Shown: piece by piece, positions 7,814-16,823 of the stretch | How positions within the stretch are numbered: position 1 is the first letter of the stretch | Layout of the letters: the number at the start of each line of letters is the position of its first letter | From: Acidobacteriota bacterium | GTDB taxonomy: Bacteria; Acidobacteriota; Terriglobia; Versatilivoradales; Versatilivoraceae | Length of the DNA stretch: 16,823 nt | Direction of reading: 5' to 3' | Assembly: GCA_026706225.1 (NCBI GenBank) | Contig: JAPOZE010000077.1 | Span: forward strand, 4,781-21,603 | Position numbers and translations under genes: made by a program | Notes under the pieces: generated by a model | The model's database searches: none | What the model saw: only the letters and a program-made list of their open reading frames with translations | What the model was told of the DNA's origin: nothing

Positions 7814-10072
7814 ATGGCTTCGCGCCGCAAAATCTCCGCTGCCGGCATCCTGGCTACGCTGGTTTTTGCCCTCGCCCTGCTCTCCTGCGGCGGCTCCAGC
7901 GCCTTCAAGCGCGGCCTTGAGTACGAGCAGCTCAAGAACTATGACGCCGCCCTGCAGAGCTACGAGGAGGCCCTGAGCGCCGACCCCGACAACACCAAGT
8001 ACCGCCTCTATTTCGAGCGGGCCCGCTTCCAGGCGGCCATGGCCCATTTCGACCGGGGCCGGCGCTTCAGGGAAGAGGGTCGCCTGGAGGAAGCCCTGCA
8101 GGAGTTCCGCCGGGCCGTGCAGATCGATCCCTCCATAGCGGCGGCCCTCCAGGAAGCCGAGACGGTGGCCGCACTGATCCGGGACCGGGAGAGACCGGCG
8201 GAACAGGGAGAGCCGGATCGCCCGACAGAGGATCTATACCCTTCCCGGCAATTCCTGCCGGCGGTCAAGCTCTCGGGAGAGGTTCGGCGGGCCTACGTCA
8301 CCTTGGGCAAGCTCGGGGGGATCAACGTCATTTTCGCCCCCGACTTCAACCCCAGCCCGCCGGAAGTCGAGCTCGATTTCATCGACGTGACTCTCACCGA
8401 GGCCCTGGACCTGCTCGCCTTGCAAAGCAAGACCTACTGGTCCGTCCTCAAGGAGAACACCATTCTGGTCGCCGAGGACACCCAGCAGACCCGCCAGCGC
8501 TATCAGGAAGAGATCGTCAGGACCTTCCACTTGTCCAACGTGGGCGACAAGGCCGACCTGGGCCAGATCGCCACCGCCCTGCGCTCCCTGCTCCTGATGA
8601 ACAAGGTAGCCCAGATCGATTCCCAGAACGCTATCGTGGTGCGGGATACCCCCGACAAGATTGCAGCCGCCGAGAGGATCATCCGGTCCATCGACAAGTC
8701 CAAGCCCGAGGTCATGATCGAGGTGTACATCCTGGAAGTGGTGGGCACCGTCAGGCAGATCCTGGGCTTGAGACCGGGCATTCCGAGTGCGATCAACGTC
8801 TCTCCCAACGGCCCCCAGACGGAAGAAGGCGGCTCCAGCGCCATCCGCCTCAGCGAGCTGGGGCAGCTCGGCAAAGACAGTTTTTCCGCGACCATCCCCT
8901 CCATCAAGCTCGGGCAGCTCTACACCCGGGTCAAGGGCCGCGTGTTGCAGAACCCCACCTTGCGGGCTTCGGACGGCGCAGAGGCCACCTTCAAGGTCGG
9001 CACCCAGCAACCGATCGCGTCGGGAAGTTTTTCCACCGGAATCGGCGGGGGCACGGGTTTCGGGGGAGGCGCCTTCACCACTTTCACCACCGTGGATGTC
9101 GGAGTCACGCTGACTATCACTCCCCAGGTGCTGCTGAATCGCGACATCTCCCTGGATATCGACGTCGCCTTGAAGACCATCAGCGGCTTTGAAACCCTGG
9201 ACGGGAACCGTTATCCCATCCTGGCCAATCGCGAAATCAACCACGACATCCGGCTTCGGGAAGGGGAATCCAGCGTGGTAGGCGGCATCATCCAGCGTTC
9301 CGACTCGGTCACCGTGGACGGAATCCCCGGGCTGAGCAGGATTCCGCTGCTGCGATATCTCTTCTCCACCGAGGACAACAACGCCTCGGATAACGAAATC
9401 ATTGTGGTGATCACTCCCCGCATCGTTCGGCTGCCCGACATCCTGGAGCGAGACACCTCCCTGGCCCTGTTGGGATCCAGCAACACGCCCAAGTTCCTGG
9501 GATCTCCCAAGCAGCTCATCGGAGAGATTCCGGCGCCCGGGAACGGAAACGGTCAAGCCTCGCCGCCCCGGGCCGGCAGCGGCTCGACCGCGCCGAGCGC
9601 GCCCGGGTCGACCCTGGAAGCCCCACCCGAGGCGACCGATCGACCGGCGCCCCGCCTGGCTTTCGTCAGGATGGCCGGCCCCTCGGAACCCGCCTCGCGA
9701 GGCAGCCGCTTCAGCGTTGGCGTCTCGGTCTCCAATGCCCAACAGGTCCACGGGCTCTCGTTCAATTTCAGATTCAATCCGGAGCTGGCGCGGTTGGTGG
9801 AGGTTCAGAGCGGCGGATTTCTCGGCAGTGACGGCGTATCGGTGGCGCTGGCCGAACGCCTGGAGAACTCGTTGGGGCGAGCGGTGATCTCGATGACCCG
9901 GCCCCCCGACAGCCCGGGTGTCAGCGGATCCGGCCTGTTGATGAACCTCAGGTTCGAGGCCGTGGGGACCGGAGACGGCTCCATTGCCTTCGGACCCAAT
10001 TCCGTCCTGCGCGACAACAGGCAGGCGGCCATTCCCACCAGCCTTGCCAGTACCGAGGTAACCATTCAGTGA
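7814..10072 (+). CDS. gspD: Secretin (GspD-like) lipoprotein with N-terminal TPRs and C-terminal cohesin-like domain
   Basis: Secretins form the outer-membrane gate of type II secretion and type IV pilus machines. This 752-residue protein has, in order: a lipoprotein signal with Cys25 in LALLSC; two TPR-like repeats (about residues 30-112); an STN/N0-like domain (about 155-222); a secretin N domain (about 233-302); the secretin core (about 373-543), including the Gly-rich gate after QQPIASGS, VDVGVTLTITPQV, and the signature-like GGIIQRSDSVTVDGIPGLSRIPLLRYLF then IIVVITPRIV; a Pro/Ser/Gly linker (about 573-612); and a cohesin-like beta domain (about 614-752). ATG 7814 is chosen because the signal peptide starts there; its ribosome site is weak (GGGA 8 bases upstream), and an ATG at 7736 is possible. 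It overlaps or nearly touches the first pseudopilin gene, so the two are probably cotranscribed. The secretin call is firm; the exact machine is inferred. Confidence 0.9.
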   Translation: MASRRKISAAGILATLVFALALLSCGGSSAFKRGLEYEQLKNYDAALQSYEEALSADPDNTKYRLYFERARFQAAMAHFDRGRRFREEGRLEEALQEFRRAVQIDPSIAAALQEAETVAALIRDRERPAEQGEPDRPTEDLYPSRQFLPAVKLSGEVRRAYVTLGKLGGINVIFAPDFNPSPPEVELDFIDVTLTEALDLLALQSKTYWSVLKENTILVAEDTQQTRQRYQEEIVRTFHLSNVGDKADLGQIATALRSLLLMNKVAQIDSQNAIVVRDTPDKIAAAERIIRSIDKSKPEVMIEVYILEVVGTVRQILGLRPGIPSAINVSPNGPQTEEGGSSAIRLSELGQLGKDSFSATIPSIKLGQLYTRVKGRVLQNPTLRASDGAEATFKVGTQQPIASGSFSTGIGGGTGFGGGAFTTFTTVDVGVTLTITPQVLLNRDISLDIDVALKTISGFETLDGNRYPILANREINHDIRLREGESSVVGGIIQRSDSVTVDGIPGLSRIPLLRYLFSTEDNNASDNEIIVVITPRIVRLPDILERDTSLALLGSSNTPKFLGSPKQLIGEIPAPGNGNGQASPPRAGSGSTAPSAPGSTLEAPPEATDRPAPRLAFVRMAGPSEPASRGSRFSVGVSVSNAQQVHGLSFNFRFNPELARLVEVQSGGFLGSDGVSVALAERLENSLGRAVISMTRPPDSPGVSGSGLLMNLRFEAVGTGDGSIAFGPNSVLRDNRQAAIPTSLASTEVTIQ

Positions 10073-10080
10073 GGTCGTTT

Positions 10081-10575
10081 ATGACCTTCTCCTCAATCAA
10101 GGCCTCTTTCAGGAATCGCAGGTGCTCCGACCGGGGGTTGACGCTGGTGGAGCTGATCGCCACCGTCACCATCGTCAGCATCCTGGCCCTGGGCGCCCTG
10201 CCCTTGACCAAGGTGGTGATTCAACGCCAGAAGGAGGTCGAGCTGCGGCGGGCCCTGAGAGACATGAGAACCGCCATCGACCGCTACCACGACGCCGCCC
10301 TGGGCGGTCAGATCGAGATCAAGTTCGGCACCGACGGCTGGCCGCCCGACCTGGAAACGCTGGTGGAAGGCGTGGATCAGCTCAACGCGGTCGACAAGCG
10401 GCTCCGCTTCCTGCGCCGCATCCCCACCGATCCCATGACGGGCGAGAAGGAGTGGGGGCTGCGCTCCTCCCAGGACAGTTGGGACGCCACCAGCCATGGC
10501 GGCCAGAATGTCTACGACGTCTACAGCAAGAGCAACGGAACCGCCCTGGACGGTTCCAGGTATTCGGAATGGTAG
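10081..10575 (+). CDS. gspG: Type II secretion major pseudopilin, GspG-like
   Basis: The 164-residue protein has a type IV pilin-like N-terminus: a basic leader, then G^LTLVELIATVTIVSILALGALPL with Glu at +5 of the mature protein, the substrate pattern of prepilin peptidase. The rest follows GspG: a long helix, then a short domain with RIPTDPMTGEKEWG and a C-terminal loop (VYDVYSKSNG...DGSRYSEW) resembling the calcium-binding end of GspG. ATG 10081 follows GAGG at 10071-10074 by 6 bases; a GTG at 10069 that overlaps the secretin stop lacks a ribosome site. It lies 8 bases after the secretin gene and 7 bases before a second pseudopilin, so all three form one operon. Gene identity is strong; assembly into a pseudopilus is inferred. 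Confidence 0.9.
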   Translation: MTFSSIKASFRNRRCSDRGLTLVELIATVTIVSILALGALPLTKVVIQRQKEVELRRALRDMRTAIDRYHDAALGGQIEIKFGTDGWPPDLETLVEGVDQLNAVDKRLRFLRRIPTDPMTGEKEWGLRSSQDSWDATSHGGQNVYDVYSKSNGTALDGSRYSEW

Positions 10576-10582
10576 GATGGGA

Positions 10583-11017
10583 ATGAAGCGATGGAGCGAG
10601 GGTGAGAGGGCCGGCGGTCACCCGGGAGAGAGGCTCAGGGGAAACGGCTTCACGCTGATCGAGCTGATGATTGTGCTCACCATCGTGGCCATCCTGGTGA
10701 GCATTGCCCTTCCCATCGCCGACTCGGCCATCCTGCGCGCCCGGGAAGCCGTCCTGAAGAGCAACCTGCACACGCTGCGCACCCTCATCGACCACTACAC
10801 CGCCGACAAGAGGAAGGCCCCTCAAACCCTGGACGACCTGGTGACTGCCGGCTACCTGCGCGCGCTGCCCAAGGATCCGATCACCAACGAGACCGACTGG
10901 CAGATCGTGATGGAAGAGGCCTCCATGTTCCCGGACCAGCTCGAGCTGGGAATCTATGACGTCCGCAGCAATTCGGAAGCCACCTCCTCCGAGGGCACCC
11001 CCTACAGTGAGTGGTAG
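10583..11017 (+). CDS. Second GspG-type pseudopilin, probable paralogue of its neighbour
   Basis: The 144-residue protein has a basic, Gly/Arg-rich leader of about 17 residues and the classic processing site G^FTLIELMIVLTIVAILVSIALP. Its C-terminal half parallels the preceding protein: the DPITNETDW segment, IYDV, and the same last four residues YSEW. This suggests tandem duplication of a GspG-type gene followed by divergence. ATG 10583 is preferred because AGGA at 10574-10577 sits 5 bases upstream; ATG 10577 is two codons earlier in the same frame and cannot be excluded. It is the last gene of the secretin operon. No gspE ATPase, gspF platform or prepilin peptidase gene follows; the next gene, thiG, is convergent 46 bases away. 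Confidence 0.87.
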   Translation: MKRWSEGERAGGHPGERLRGNGFTLIELMIVLTIVAILVSIALPIADSAILRAREAVLKSNLHTLRTLIDHYTADKRKAPQTLDDLVTAGYLRALPKDPITNETDWQIVMEEASMFPDQLELGIYDVRSNSEATSSEGTPYSEW

Positions 11018-11063
11018 CCCCCGCGCCGGCGGCGAGGCCGCGGCCCCCTTCTTCTCACGCGCC

Positions 11064-11843
11064 CTACCGCACCACTCCCTCCAGCGGGCTGCTGGCGGTG
11101 GCGTACAGCTTCCTGGGAATCCTGCCCGCCAGGTAGGCCAGGCGGCCCGCCCGGGTCGCCAGGTTCATGGCTTCGGCCATGGCCACCGCGTCATCCGCCT
11201 GGGCGATGCCTGTGTTCATCAGGACGGCATCGGCGCCCAACTCCATGGCCAGGGCGGTGTCCGAGGCGGTGCCCACCCCGGCATCCACGATCAGCGGAAC
11301 CTCGGTAATCATTTCCCGCAGGATCTTCATGGTGGCCACGTTCTGAATGCCCATTCCCGAGCCGATGGGAGCCCCCAGCGGCATCACCGCAGCCGCTCCG
11401 GCATCGATCAGGCGCCGGGCGGTCACCAGATCGTCGTTGGTGTAGGGAAGCACCACGAATCCTTCCTTCACCAGGATCTCGGTAGCCTCGAGCAGGCCCG
11501 AGTTGTCGGGAAAGAGCGTCTTTTCGTCTCCGATGACCTCCAGCTTCACCCAGTTGGAAAGACCGGCTTCGCGGCCGAGCCGGGCAGCCCGCACGGCCTC
11601 GTCCCGGCTGTAGCACCCGGCCGTATTGGGCAGGATGAAATAACGGTCGGTATCGATCCAGTCCAGCAGCGACTCCCGGCTGCGGTCGGAAAGATTCACC
11701 CGGCGCACCGCCACCGTCACGATCTCGGCGCCCGACTTCTCGTGGGCTTCCACCATCTCGGCAAAGGATGCGTACTTCCCCGTCCCCACCAGCAGCCGGG
11801 ATGAAAACTCCCGTCCCGCAATGACCAGCTTGTCAGGTTTCAT
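11064..11843 (-). CDS. thiG: Thiazole synthase ThiG
   Basis: ThiG forms the thiazole phosphate of thiamine from 1-deoxy-D-xylulose 5-phosphate, dehydroglycine and ThiS thiocarboxylate in the cytoplasm. The 259-residue length is normal. Recognisable family segments are [10 protein letters not shown] at the N-terminus, [26 protein letters not shown] with Lys100 as the Schiff-base lysine, the phosphate-binding-like [10 protein letters not shown], and [31 protein letters not shown] 11843 is preceded by a G-rich site (GAGG 10 bases upstream). The gene stands alone here: no thiS, thiF, thiE or thiO neighbour is present, and I could not find a TPP riboswitch (no CTGAGA or matching core) in the upstream 290 bases. 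The call is firm. Confidence 0.96.
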   Translation of the reverse strand: MKPDKLVIAGREFSSRLLVGTGKYASFAEMVEAHEKSGAEIVTVAVRRVNLSDRSRESLLDWIDTDRYFILPNTAGCYSRDEAVRAARLGREAGLSNWVKLEVIGDEKTLFPDNSGLLEATEILVKEGFVVLPYTNDDLVTARRLIDAGAAAVMPLGAPIGSGMGIQNVATMKILREMITEVPLIVDAGVGTASDTALAMELGADAVLMNTGIAQADDAVAMAEAMNLATRAGRLAYLAGRIPRKLYATASSPLEGVVR

Positions 11844-11959
11844 GTCGGCCCCACCTCAGGAAACAGCTTCCAGGAACAATCGTTTCCAACTCTTTTTGTC
11901 GGCCTCATTCTAGTGTAAAGCCGCCTCGATTGCATCGCGAAATTACCCCTGCCCCGACC

Positions 11960-11988
11960 TTGACCGGTGTACTCCACCGGGTTATGTT
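11960..11988 (+). promoter_or_regulatory. Probable sigma-70-type promoter of the DUF255 gene
   Basis: TTGACC (11960-11965, five of six matches) is followed after exactly 17 bases by TATGTT (11983-11988, four of six). A transcript would start near 11995, downstream of an in-frame ATG at 11967. That excludes the longest possible start of the following gene and leaves 12057 and 12138. Confidence 0.5.
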
Positions 11989-12137
11989 TAACTCTTGACG
12001 GAATTCCTGTCCTGTCTGACTCCCAGCGCACGGCATTCCATCGGACCCTTGCCCGGATGAAGAATCGAACTCTCATCCTGCTGATTCTCTTACTTCTCCT
12101 CGCCTTCCCGGAGAGCCGGCCTTCAGAGGAAAAATCC

Positions 12138-14225
<2,088 letters not shown>

Positions 14226-14228
<3 letters not shown>

Positions 14229-14957
14229 TGGAAAGAGGGCCTACCCGGGAGCGCGGGCGTCCCGCCCGCATGCACTGCCGTTGCGTGAGGCTCAGTTTCC
14301 CCGCAATGTGGCGCCCGGCACGTCGGCGTGGCCCCCGGGAGCAGCAAGAGTGATGGAAAGCGGCGCCCACCCGGGAGCGCGGGCGTCCCGCCCGCATGCA
14401 CTGCCGTTGCGTGAGACTCAGTTTCCCCGCGATGTGGCGCCCGGCACGTCGGCGTGGCCCCCGGGAGCAGCAAGAGTGATGGAAAGCGGCGCCCACCCGG
14501 GAGCGCGGGCGTCCCGCCCGCATGCACTGCCGTTGCGTGAGACTCAGTTTCCCCGCGATGTGGCGCCCGGCACGTCGGCGTGGCCCCCGGGAGCAGCAAG
14601 AGTGATGGAAAGCGGCGCCCACCCGGGAGCGCGGGCGTCCCGCCCGCATGCACTGCCGTTGCGTGAGACTCAGTTTCCCCGCGATGTGGCGCCCGGCACG
14701 TCGGCGTGGCCCCCGGGAGCAGCAAGAGTGATGGAAAGCGGCGCCCACCCGGGAGCGCGGGCGTCCCGCCCGCATGCACTGCCGTCGCGTGCCGCTCAGT
14801 TTCCCCGCGATGGGGCAGCCGGCCACCGTGCCGGTGAGAACGGCATGGGCTCGGTCGATGCAGAGTCCCGGCGCCGTTTCCGGTAGAGCCGGGTGGAGGA
14901 GATGACCGAGGCTGCGGGAAGACGTGTGCGGGCGGGACGCCCGCGCTCCCAGGTGGG
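14226..14957. repeat. Tandem array of a 126-bp half-element ending in a complete REPIN/MITE-like copy
   Basis: Five heads (ACCCGGGAGCGCGGGCGTCC...) begin at 14243, 14369, 14495, 14621 and 14747, so the period is exactly 126 bp. Units 2-4 are identical by eye; unit 1 differs at two positions. Each unit carries the palindrome GCGGGCGTCCCGCCCGC. The fifth head begins a full 214-bp element (14744-14957) with inverted terminal arms at 14744-14775 and 14926-14957, related to the single copy at 6574-6786. The array starts at the DUF255 stop codon, since TGATGGAAAG at 14226-14235 recurs at the end of each unit. No gene in it is credible: the period is 42 codons, so open frames on both strands are a consequence of the repeat. 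Confidence 0.92.
14744..14957. repeat. Complete copy of the dispersed REPIN/MITE-like element at the array's right end
   Basis: Inverted arms at 14744-14775 and 14926-14957 enclose an interior that aligns with the 6574-6786 copy; shared stretches include CCGCTCAGTTTCC, ATGGGCTCGG and GCAGAGTCC. Lengths are 214 and 213 bp. Both copies are followed by CATCCG and CTGG, so homology extends slightly past the arm. The tandem units to the left share only its left part. Confidence 0.82.
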
Positions 14958-15027
14958 CATCCGGCTGGCCTCTCAAGATTCCGACCGGCAGGACAGGCGC
15001 GGAACTTGTTTGAAACCGCCATTCCAT

Positions 15028-15041
15028 AGGAGCCTATCATC
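15028..15041 (+). promoter_or_regulatory. Ribosome binding site and non-canonical ATC start of the nucleoside hydrolase
   Basis: AGGAG at 15028-15032 is followed after 6 bases by ATC (15039-15041), then GCT TCA AAC in frame with the conserved protein. No ATG, GTG or TTG exists in that frame between the in-frame TAG at 15027-15029 and the catalytic Asp motif. A single C-to-G change would give ATG at the ideal position. Confidence 0.5.
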
Positions 15042-16079
15042 GCTTCAAACTTACCGGCCCAAACAGGCACCAACCCTACGGCCTCCCGTCCTCGCAGAAT
15101 CATTCTCGATTCGGATCCGGGCATTGACGACGCCATGGCCATCCTGCTGGCGGCCCAGTCCCCGGAATTGCGAATCGAGGCGATCACCGTGGTCTCGGGA
15201 AACGTGTTGGTGGACCAGGGCGTGGAGAACGCGCTCAAGCTGGTGGAACTGGCCGGTCGGACCGAGATCCCGGTGGCCAGGGGAGAAAGATACCCACTGC
15301 GGAAAAAGCTGATCACGGCCCCCCTCGTGCACGGCAGGAACGGTCTCGGAGAGACCCAATTGCCTTCCCCGGCCAAGACCGCCGAATCCCGTCACGCCGT
15401 GGACCTGATCGTCGATCTCGTCCGCGCCCACCCGGGGCAAATCACCCTGCTGCCCCTGGGGCCATTGACCAATATCGCCCGTGTCCTGCTCAAGCGGCCG
15501 GACATCGCAGAGCAGATCCCCGAGATCATCCTGATGGGCGGCTCCATCGAAGGGGGAAACGCCACCCCCGCCGCCGAGGCCAACATCTACAACGACCCCG
15601 AGGCCGCCAAGATCGTCTTCGAATCGGGCATCCCCATCACCATGGTGGGCCTGGGCGCCACCCATCAAACCCTGTTGCAACGGTCCCACACGGCCGCTCT
15701 CGCCGAAAGTCAGTCCCCCATCGCACGCTACGTGGCCCAATTGGCCGATTTCTACCTCGCTTTTTCCGAGAGCCTCGGCTTTGAGGGCGGCGCGCTTCAC
15801 GATCCGTTGGCAGTAGGCCTGGCAGTGGATTCATCCCTGGCCAAAGAGAGCCGCCCCATGCACATCGCCGTGGAGACCCAGGGGCGGTTGACCTACGGTG
15901 AAACGGTGGCCAATCGCTATCTTCTCAAGGAATCCGTCGAGGACGCCGGAGACCACTACGTTCTCACCGGGCTCAAGCCAGTAGAACCCAATGCGCAGGT
16001 CCCGATACAGATCGACGCCGACCGGTTCCTGCGATTCTTCATGGACCGGATCTGTGCGCCACCGCGGGTCTCGGGGTGA
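15039..16079 (+). CDS. Inosine/uridine-preferring nucleoside hydrolase family protein, apparent ATC start
   Basis: The enzyme hydrolyses the N-glycosidic bond of ribonucleosides and works in nucleoside salvage. From ATC 15039 it has 346 residues, normal for the family. The Ca2+-binding and catalytic motif DSDPGIDDAM is at residues 24-33 (Asp24, Asp26, Asp30, Asp31), encoded at 15108-15137, upstream of the first ATG at 15135. Starting at that ATG would remove the catalytic centre, so the gene must begin earlier. Further family features are LLPLGPLTNIA, ILMGGSIEGGNATPAAEANIYNDPEAA and the C-terminal HDPLAV with His254-Asp255. It lies about 80 bases after the repeat array and is convergent with the toxin-antitoxin operon. 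The family call is firm; the start is uncertain. An ATC start, a mutated start or a base-call error all fit. Substrate preference cannot be read. Confidence 0.88.
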   Translation: MASNLPAQTGTNPTASRPRRIILDSDPGIDDAMAILLAAQSPELRIEAITVVSGNVLVDQGVENALKLVELAGRTEIPVARGERYPLRKKLITAPLVHGRNGLGETQLPSPAKTAESRHAVDLIVDLVRAHPGQITLLPLGPLTNIARVLLKRPDIAEQIPEIILMGGSIEGGNATPAAEANIYNDPEAAKIVFESGIPITMVGLGATHQTLLQRSHTAALAESQSPIARYVAQLADFYLAFSESLGFEGGALHDPLAVGLAVDSSLAKESRPMHIAVETQGRLTYGETVANRYLLKESVEDAGDHYVLTGLKPVEPNAQVPIQIDADRFLRFFMDRICAPPRVSG

Positions 16080-16081
16080 GG

Positions 16082-16116
16082 AAAAAGCTTGAGGAATCGG
16101 CTCGCACTCTTCAAGC
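16082..16116 (-). terminator. Rho-independent terminator of the mazEF-like operon, possibly bidirectional
   Basis: A 9-bp stem (GCTTGAGGA at 16087-16095 with TCTTCAAGC at 16108-16116, one G-U pair) with a 12-base loop is followed on the minus strand by TTTTTC. On the plus strand it is followed by ACCGGTTTT, so it may also end nucleoside hydrolase transcripts. It sits between the two convergent genes. Confidence 0.55.
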
Positions 16117-16166
16117 ACCGGTTTTGAGGCGGAACTTCAGGCTTCGCGGTACATGGAGGCAGTAAC

Positions 16167-16505
16167 TCATCCGCTGCTCGCCAGGACGTGTCCAAGCGCG
16201 CTCTCTATCGCCTCGCAATCTTGTTTCGCCAACGTCCCGAGCCTGCGGACAATCAGAGCATTGTCAAGAGTGAAGAGCTTGAAGCGGACCTTGCAAGGAA
16301 CATTGAGGCCGGCTTGCCGCCAGCCCTGAATTGCTACGTCGCTCGGCCAATCGCTCCCGGCCGAGGTTATCATTGCCAGGATCGATTGTTCATGAGTCCG
16401 ATTGAAGTTCGCCGATGAGACTATCAGGGCCGGCCGCCGCTTGGTGGCTCGGCTATTGGTGAAAGGAAAGGGGACGACGACTACATCGAGCGGCTCAAAG
16501 ATCAC
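16167..16505 (-). CDS. mazF: MazF/PemK-family toxin (probable endoribonuclease)
   Basis: The 112-residue protein has the PemK/MazF pattern: MIFEPLDVVVVPFPFT at the N-terminus, the conserved KRRPALIVSS, the LAMITSAG strand, and the SDVAIQGWRQAGL and KVRFKLFTLD strands, ending in a short helix. Family members are mRNA interferases neutralised by a MazE-type partner. I place the start at GTG 16505, giving the usual N-terminus, with GAGGA 8 bases upstream; an ATG at 16520 is five codons earlier in frame without a clear ribosome site. It overlaps the antitoxin gene (ending at 16495) by 11 bases, the translational coupling typical of toxin-antitoxin operons. Toxic activity is inferred from the family. 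Confidence 0.88.
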   Translation of the reverse strand: MIFEPLDVVVVPFPFTNSRATKRRPALIVSSANFNRTHEQSILAMITSAGSDWPSDVAIQGWRQAGLNVPCKVRFKLFTLDNALIVRRLGTLAKQDCEAIESALGHVLASSG

Positions 16506-16719
16506 GCCACGCTTCCTCATCTTCGGGGGAGGACCATTCGTTAAGAACCTTGGAGAGGCCCTTCAGATAGTTGTCCTGCCCCGGCGTCACCTTGTGTACT
16601 ACTAGATGATCGTCCTCAATCTCGAAAGCAATCACATCACCGACGTGAAGATCAGCCGCCTCGCGGATGCTTTTGGGGATCGTCGTTTGTCCGCGCGTTG
16701 TAATCTTGGAGAGTTGCAT
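16495..16719 (-). CDS. mazE: AbrB/MazE-type antitoxin
   Basis: The 74-residue protein is a SpoVT/AbrB swapped-hairpin DNA-binding protein: ITTRGQTTIPKSIREAADLHVGDVIAFEIEDD covers the whole DNA-binding domain, and the acidic C-terminus (SSPEDEEAWRDL) is of the kind that blocks the toxin. It is the first gene of the pair and overlaps the toxin gene. Family members repress their own promoter, often together with the toxin; a palindrome overlapping the -10 is present upstream. The flanking sequence is more AT-rich than the rest of the window, which fits acquisition by transfer but does not prove it. Confidence 0.92.
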   Translation of the reverse strand: MQLSKITTRGQTTIPKSIREAADLHVGDVIAFEIEDDHLVVHKVTPGQDNYLKGLSKVLNEWSSPEDEEAWRDL

Positions 16720-16742
16720 ATTCTTATTTCACTAAAAATCTG

Positions 16743-16781
16743 ACTATACAGATAGTACGTCATACCGAAACCTATTGACAA
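16743..16781 (-). promoter_or_regulatory. Promoter and probable operator of the toxin-antitoxin operon
   Basis: On the minus strand TTGTCA (16776-16781) and TACTAT (16752-16757) are separated by 18 bases, giving a start near 16745, about 25 bases before the antitoxin ATG. The inverted repeat ACTAT-CTGT-ATAGT (16743-16756) overlaps the -10, the position expected for autorepression by the antitoxin. Confidence 0.5.
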
Positions 16782-16823
16782 TCCCAACTTGGCTATTCCG
16801 CCTTTCTGTCCAGCGGTGACAGA

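Noticed and set aside
8234..9751. Minus-strand open frame of about 505 codons opposite the secretin gene
   Set aside because: It is rich in Gly, Asp and Gln and has no motif; the plus-strand frame carries intact secretin and cohesin-like domains.
11018..11063. Bidirectional terminator between the second pseudopilin and thiG
   Set aside because: A short GC stem (GCGGC/GCCGC) is present, but it lacks a T-run on either strand.
11844..12056. TPP riboswitch upstream of thiG
   Set aside because: Neither the CTGAGA nor the conserved downstream core of the TPP aptamer is visible on the minus strand.
11967..12056. DUF255 gene starting at ATG 11967
   Set aside because: This codon lies between the -35 and -10 of the likely promoter, so it would not be in the transcript, and the extra residues resemble no family sequence.
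15135..16079. Nucleoside hydrolase starting at the first ATG
   Set aside because: This start has no ribosome site and removes the DxDPGxDD motif encoded immediately upstream in the same frame.

Overview
This window is strongly GC-rich bacterial chromosome with dense genes and no phage, plasmid or IS transposase genes. An Acidobacteriota-type organism is the best fit. The main reason is the lipoprotein secretin that carries N-terminal TPRs and a C-terminal cohesin-like domain, followed by two GspG-type pseudopilins, an arrangement I associate with that phylum. This is recognition from memory, not a search result.

Layout. (1) 1-1164 is the 3' part of a Slt70-like lytic transglycosylase (+), cut by the window edge. 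(2) 1176-2894 is an acyl-CoA synthetase of the AMP-binding family (-), convergent with it. (3) 3004-6346 is a two-gene ABC exporter operon (-), a YbbA/LolD-type ATPase and a large FtsX-type permease. The divergent gene at 6853-7563 is a TesA-like SGNH hydrolase with a lipoprotein signal; the same tesA/ybbA-ybbP head-to-head order is known from Escherichia coli. (4) 7814-11017 is a three-gene secretion or pilus operon (+): TPR-secretin-cohesin lipoprotein, GspG-like pseudopilin, second pseudopilin. (5) 11064-11843 is thiG (-). (6) 12138-14228 is a DUF255/YyaL-type thioredoxin-domain protein (+). (7) 15039-16079 is a nucleoside hydrolase (+) whose conserved N-terminal Asp motif lies upstream of the first ATG; the best-placed start codon is ATC behind a good Shine-Dalgarno. 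(8) 16167-16719 is a MazE/MazF-type toxin-antitoxin pair (-), visibly less GC-rich around its promoter, with a promoter/operator and a terminator.

The most unusual non-coding structure is a dispersed REPIN/MITE-like element. One copy (6574-6786, 213 bp, 32-bp terminal inverted repeats built on a 17-bp GC palindrome) lies in the tesA/ybbA divergent region. A second copy (14744-14957) sits at the end of a tandem array whose left half has been copied at an exact 126-bp period. Heads begin at 14243, 14369, 14495, 14621 and 14747. The array begins at the stop codon of the DUF255 gene and fills most of the gap before the nucleoside hydrolase. Because 126 is a multiple of three, long open frames run through it on both strands, but I treat them as artefacts.

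The genes are mostly envelope and housekeeping functions: peptidoglycan turnover, fatty-acid activation, lipid/lipoprotein export, secretion, thiamine synthesis and nucleoside salvage. I see no dedicated defence or biosynthetic system other than the toxin-antitoxin pair.
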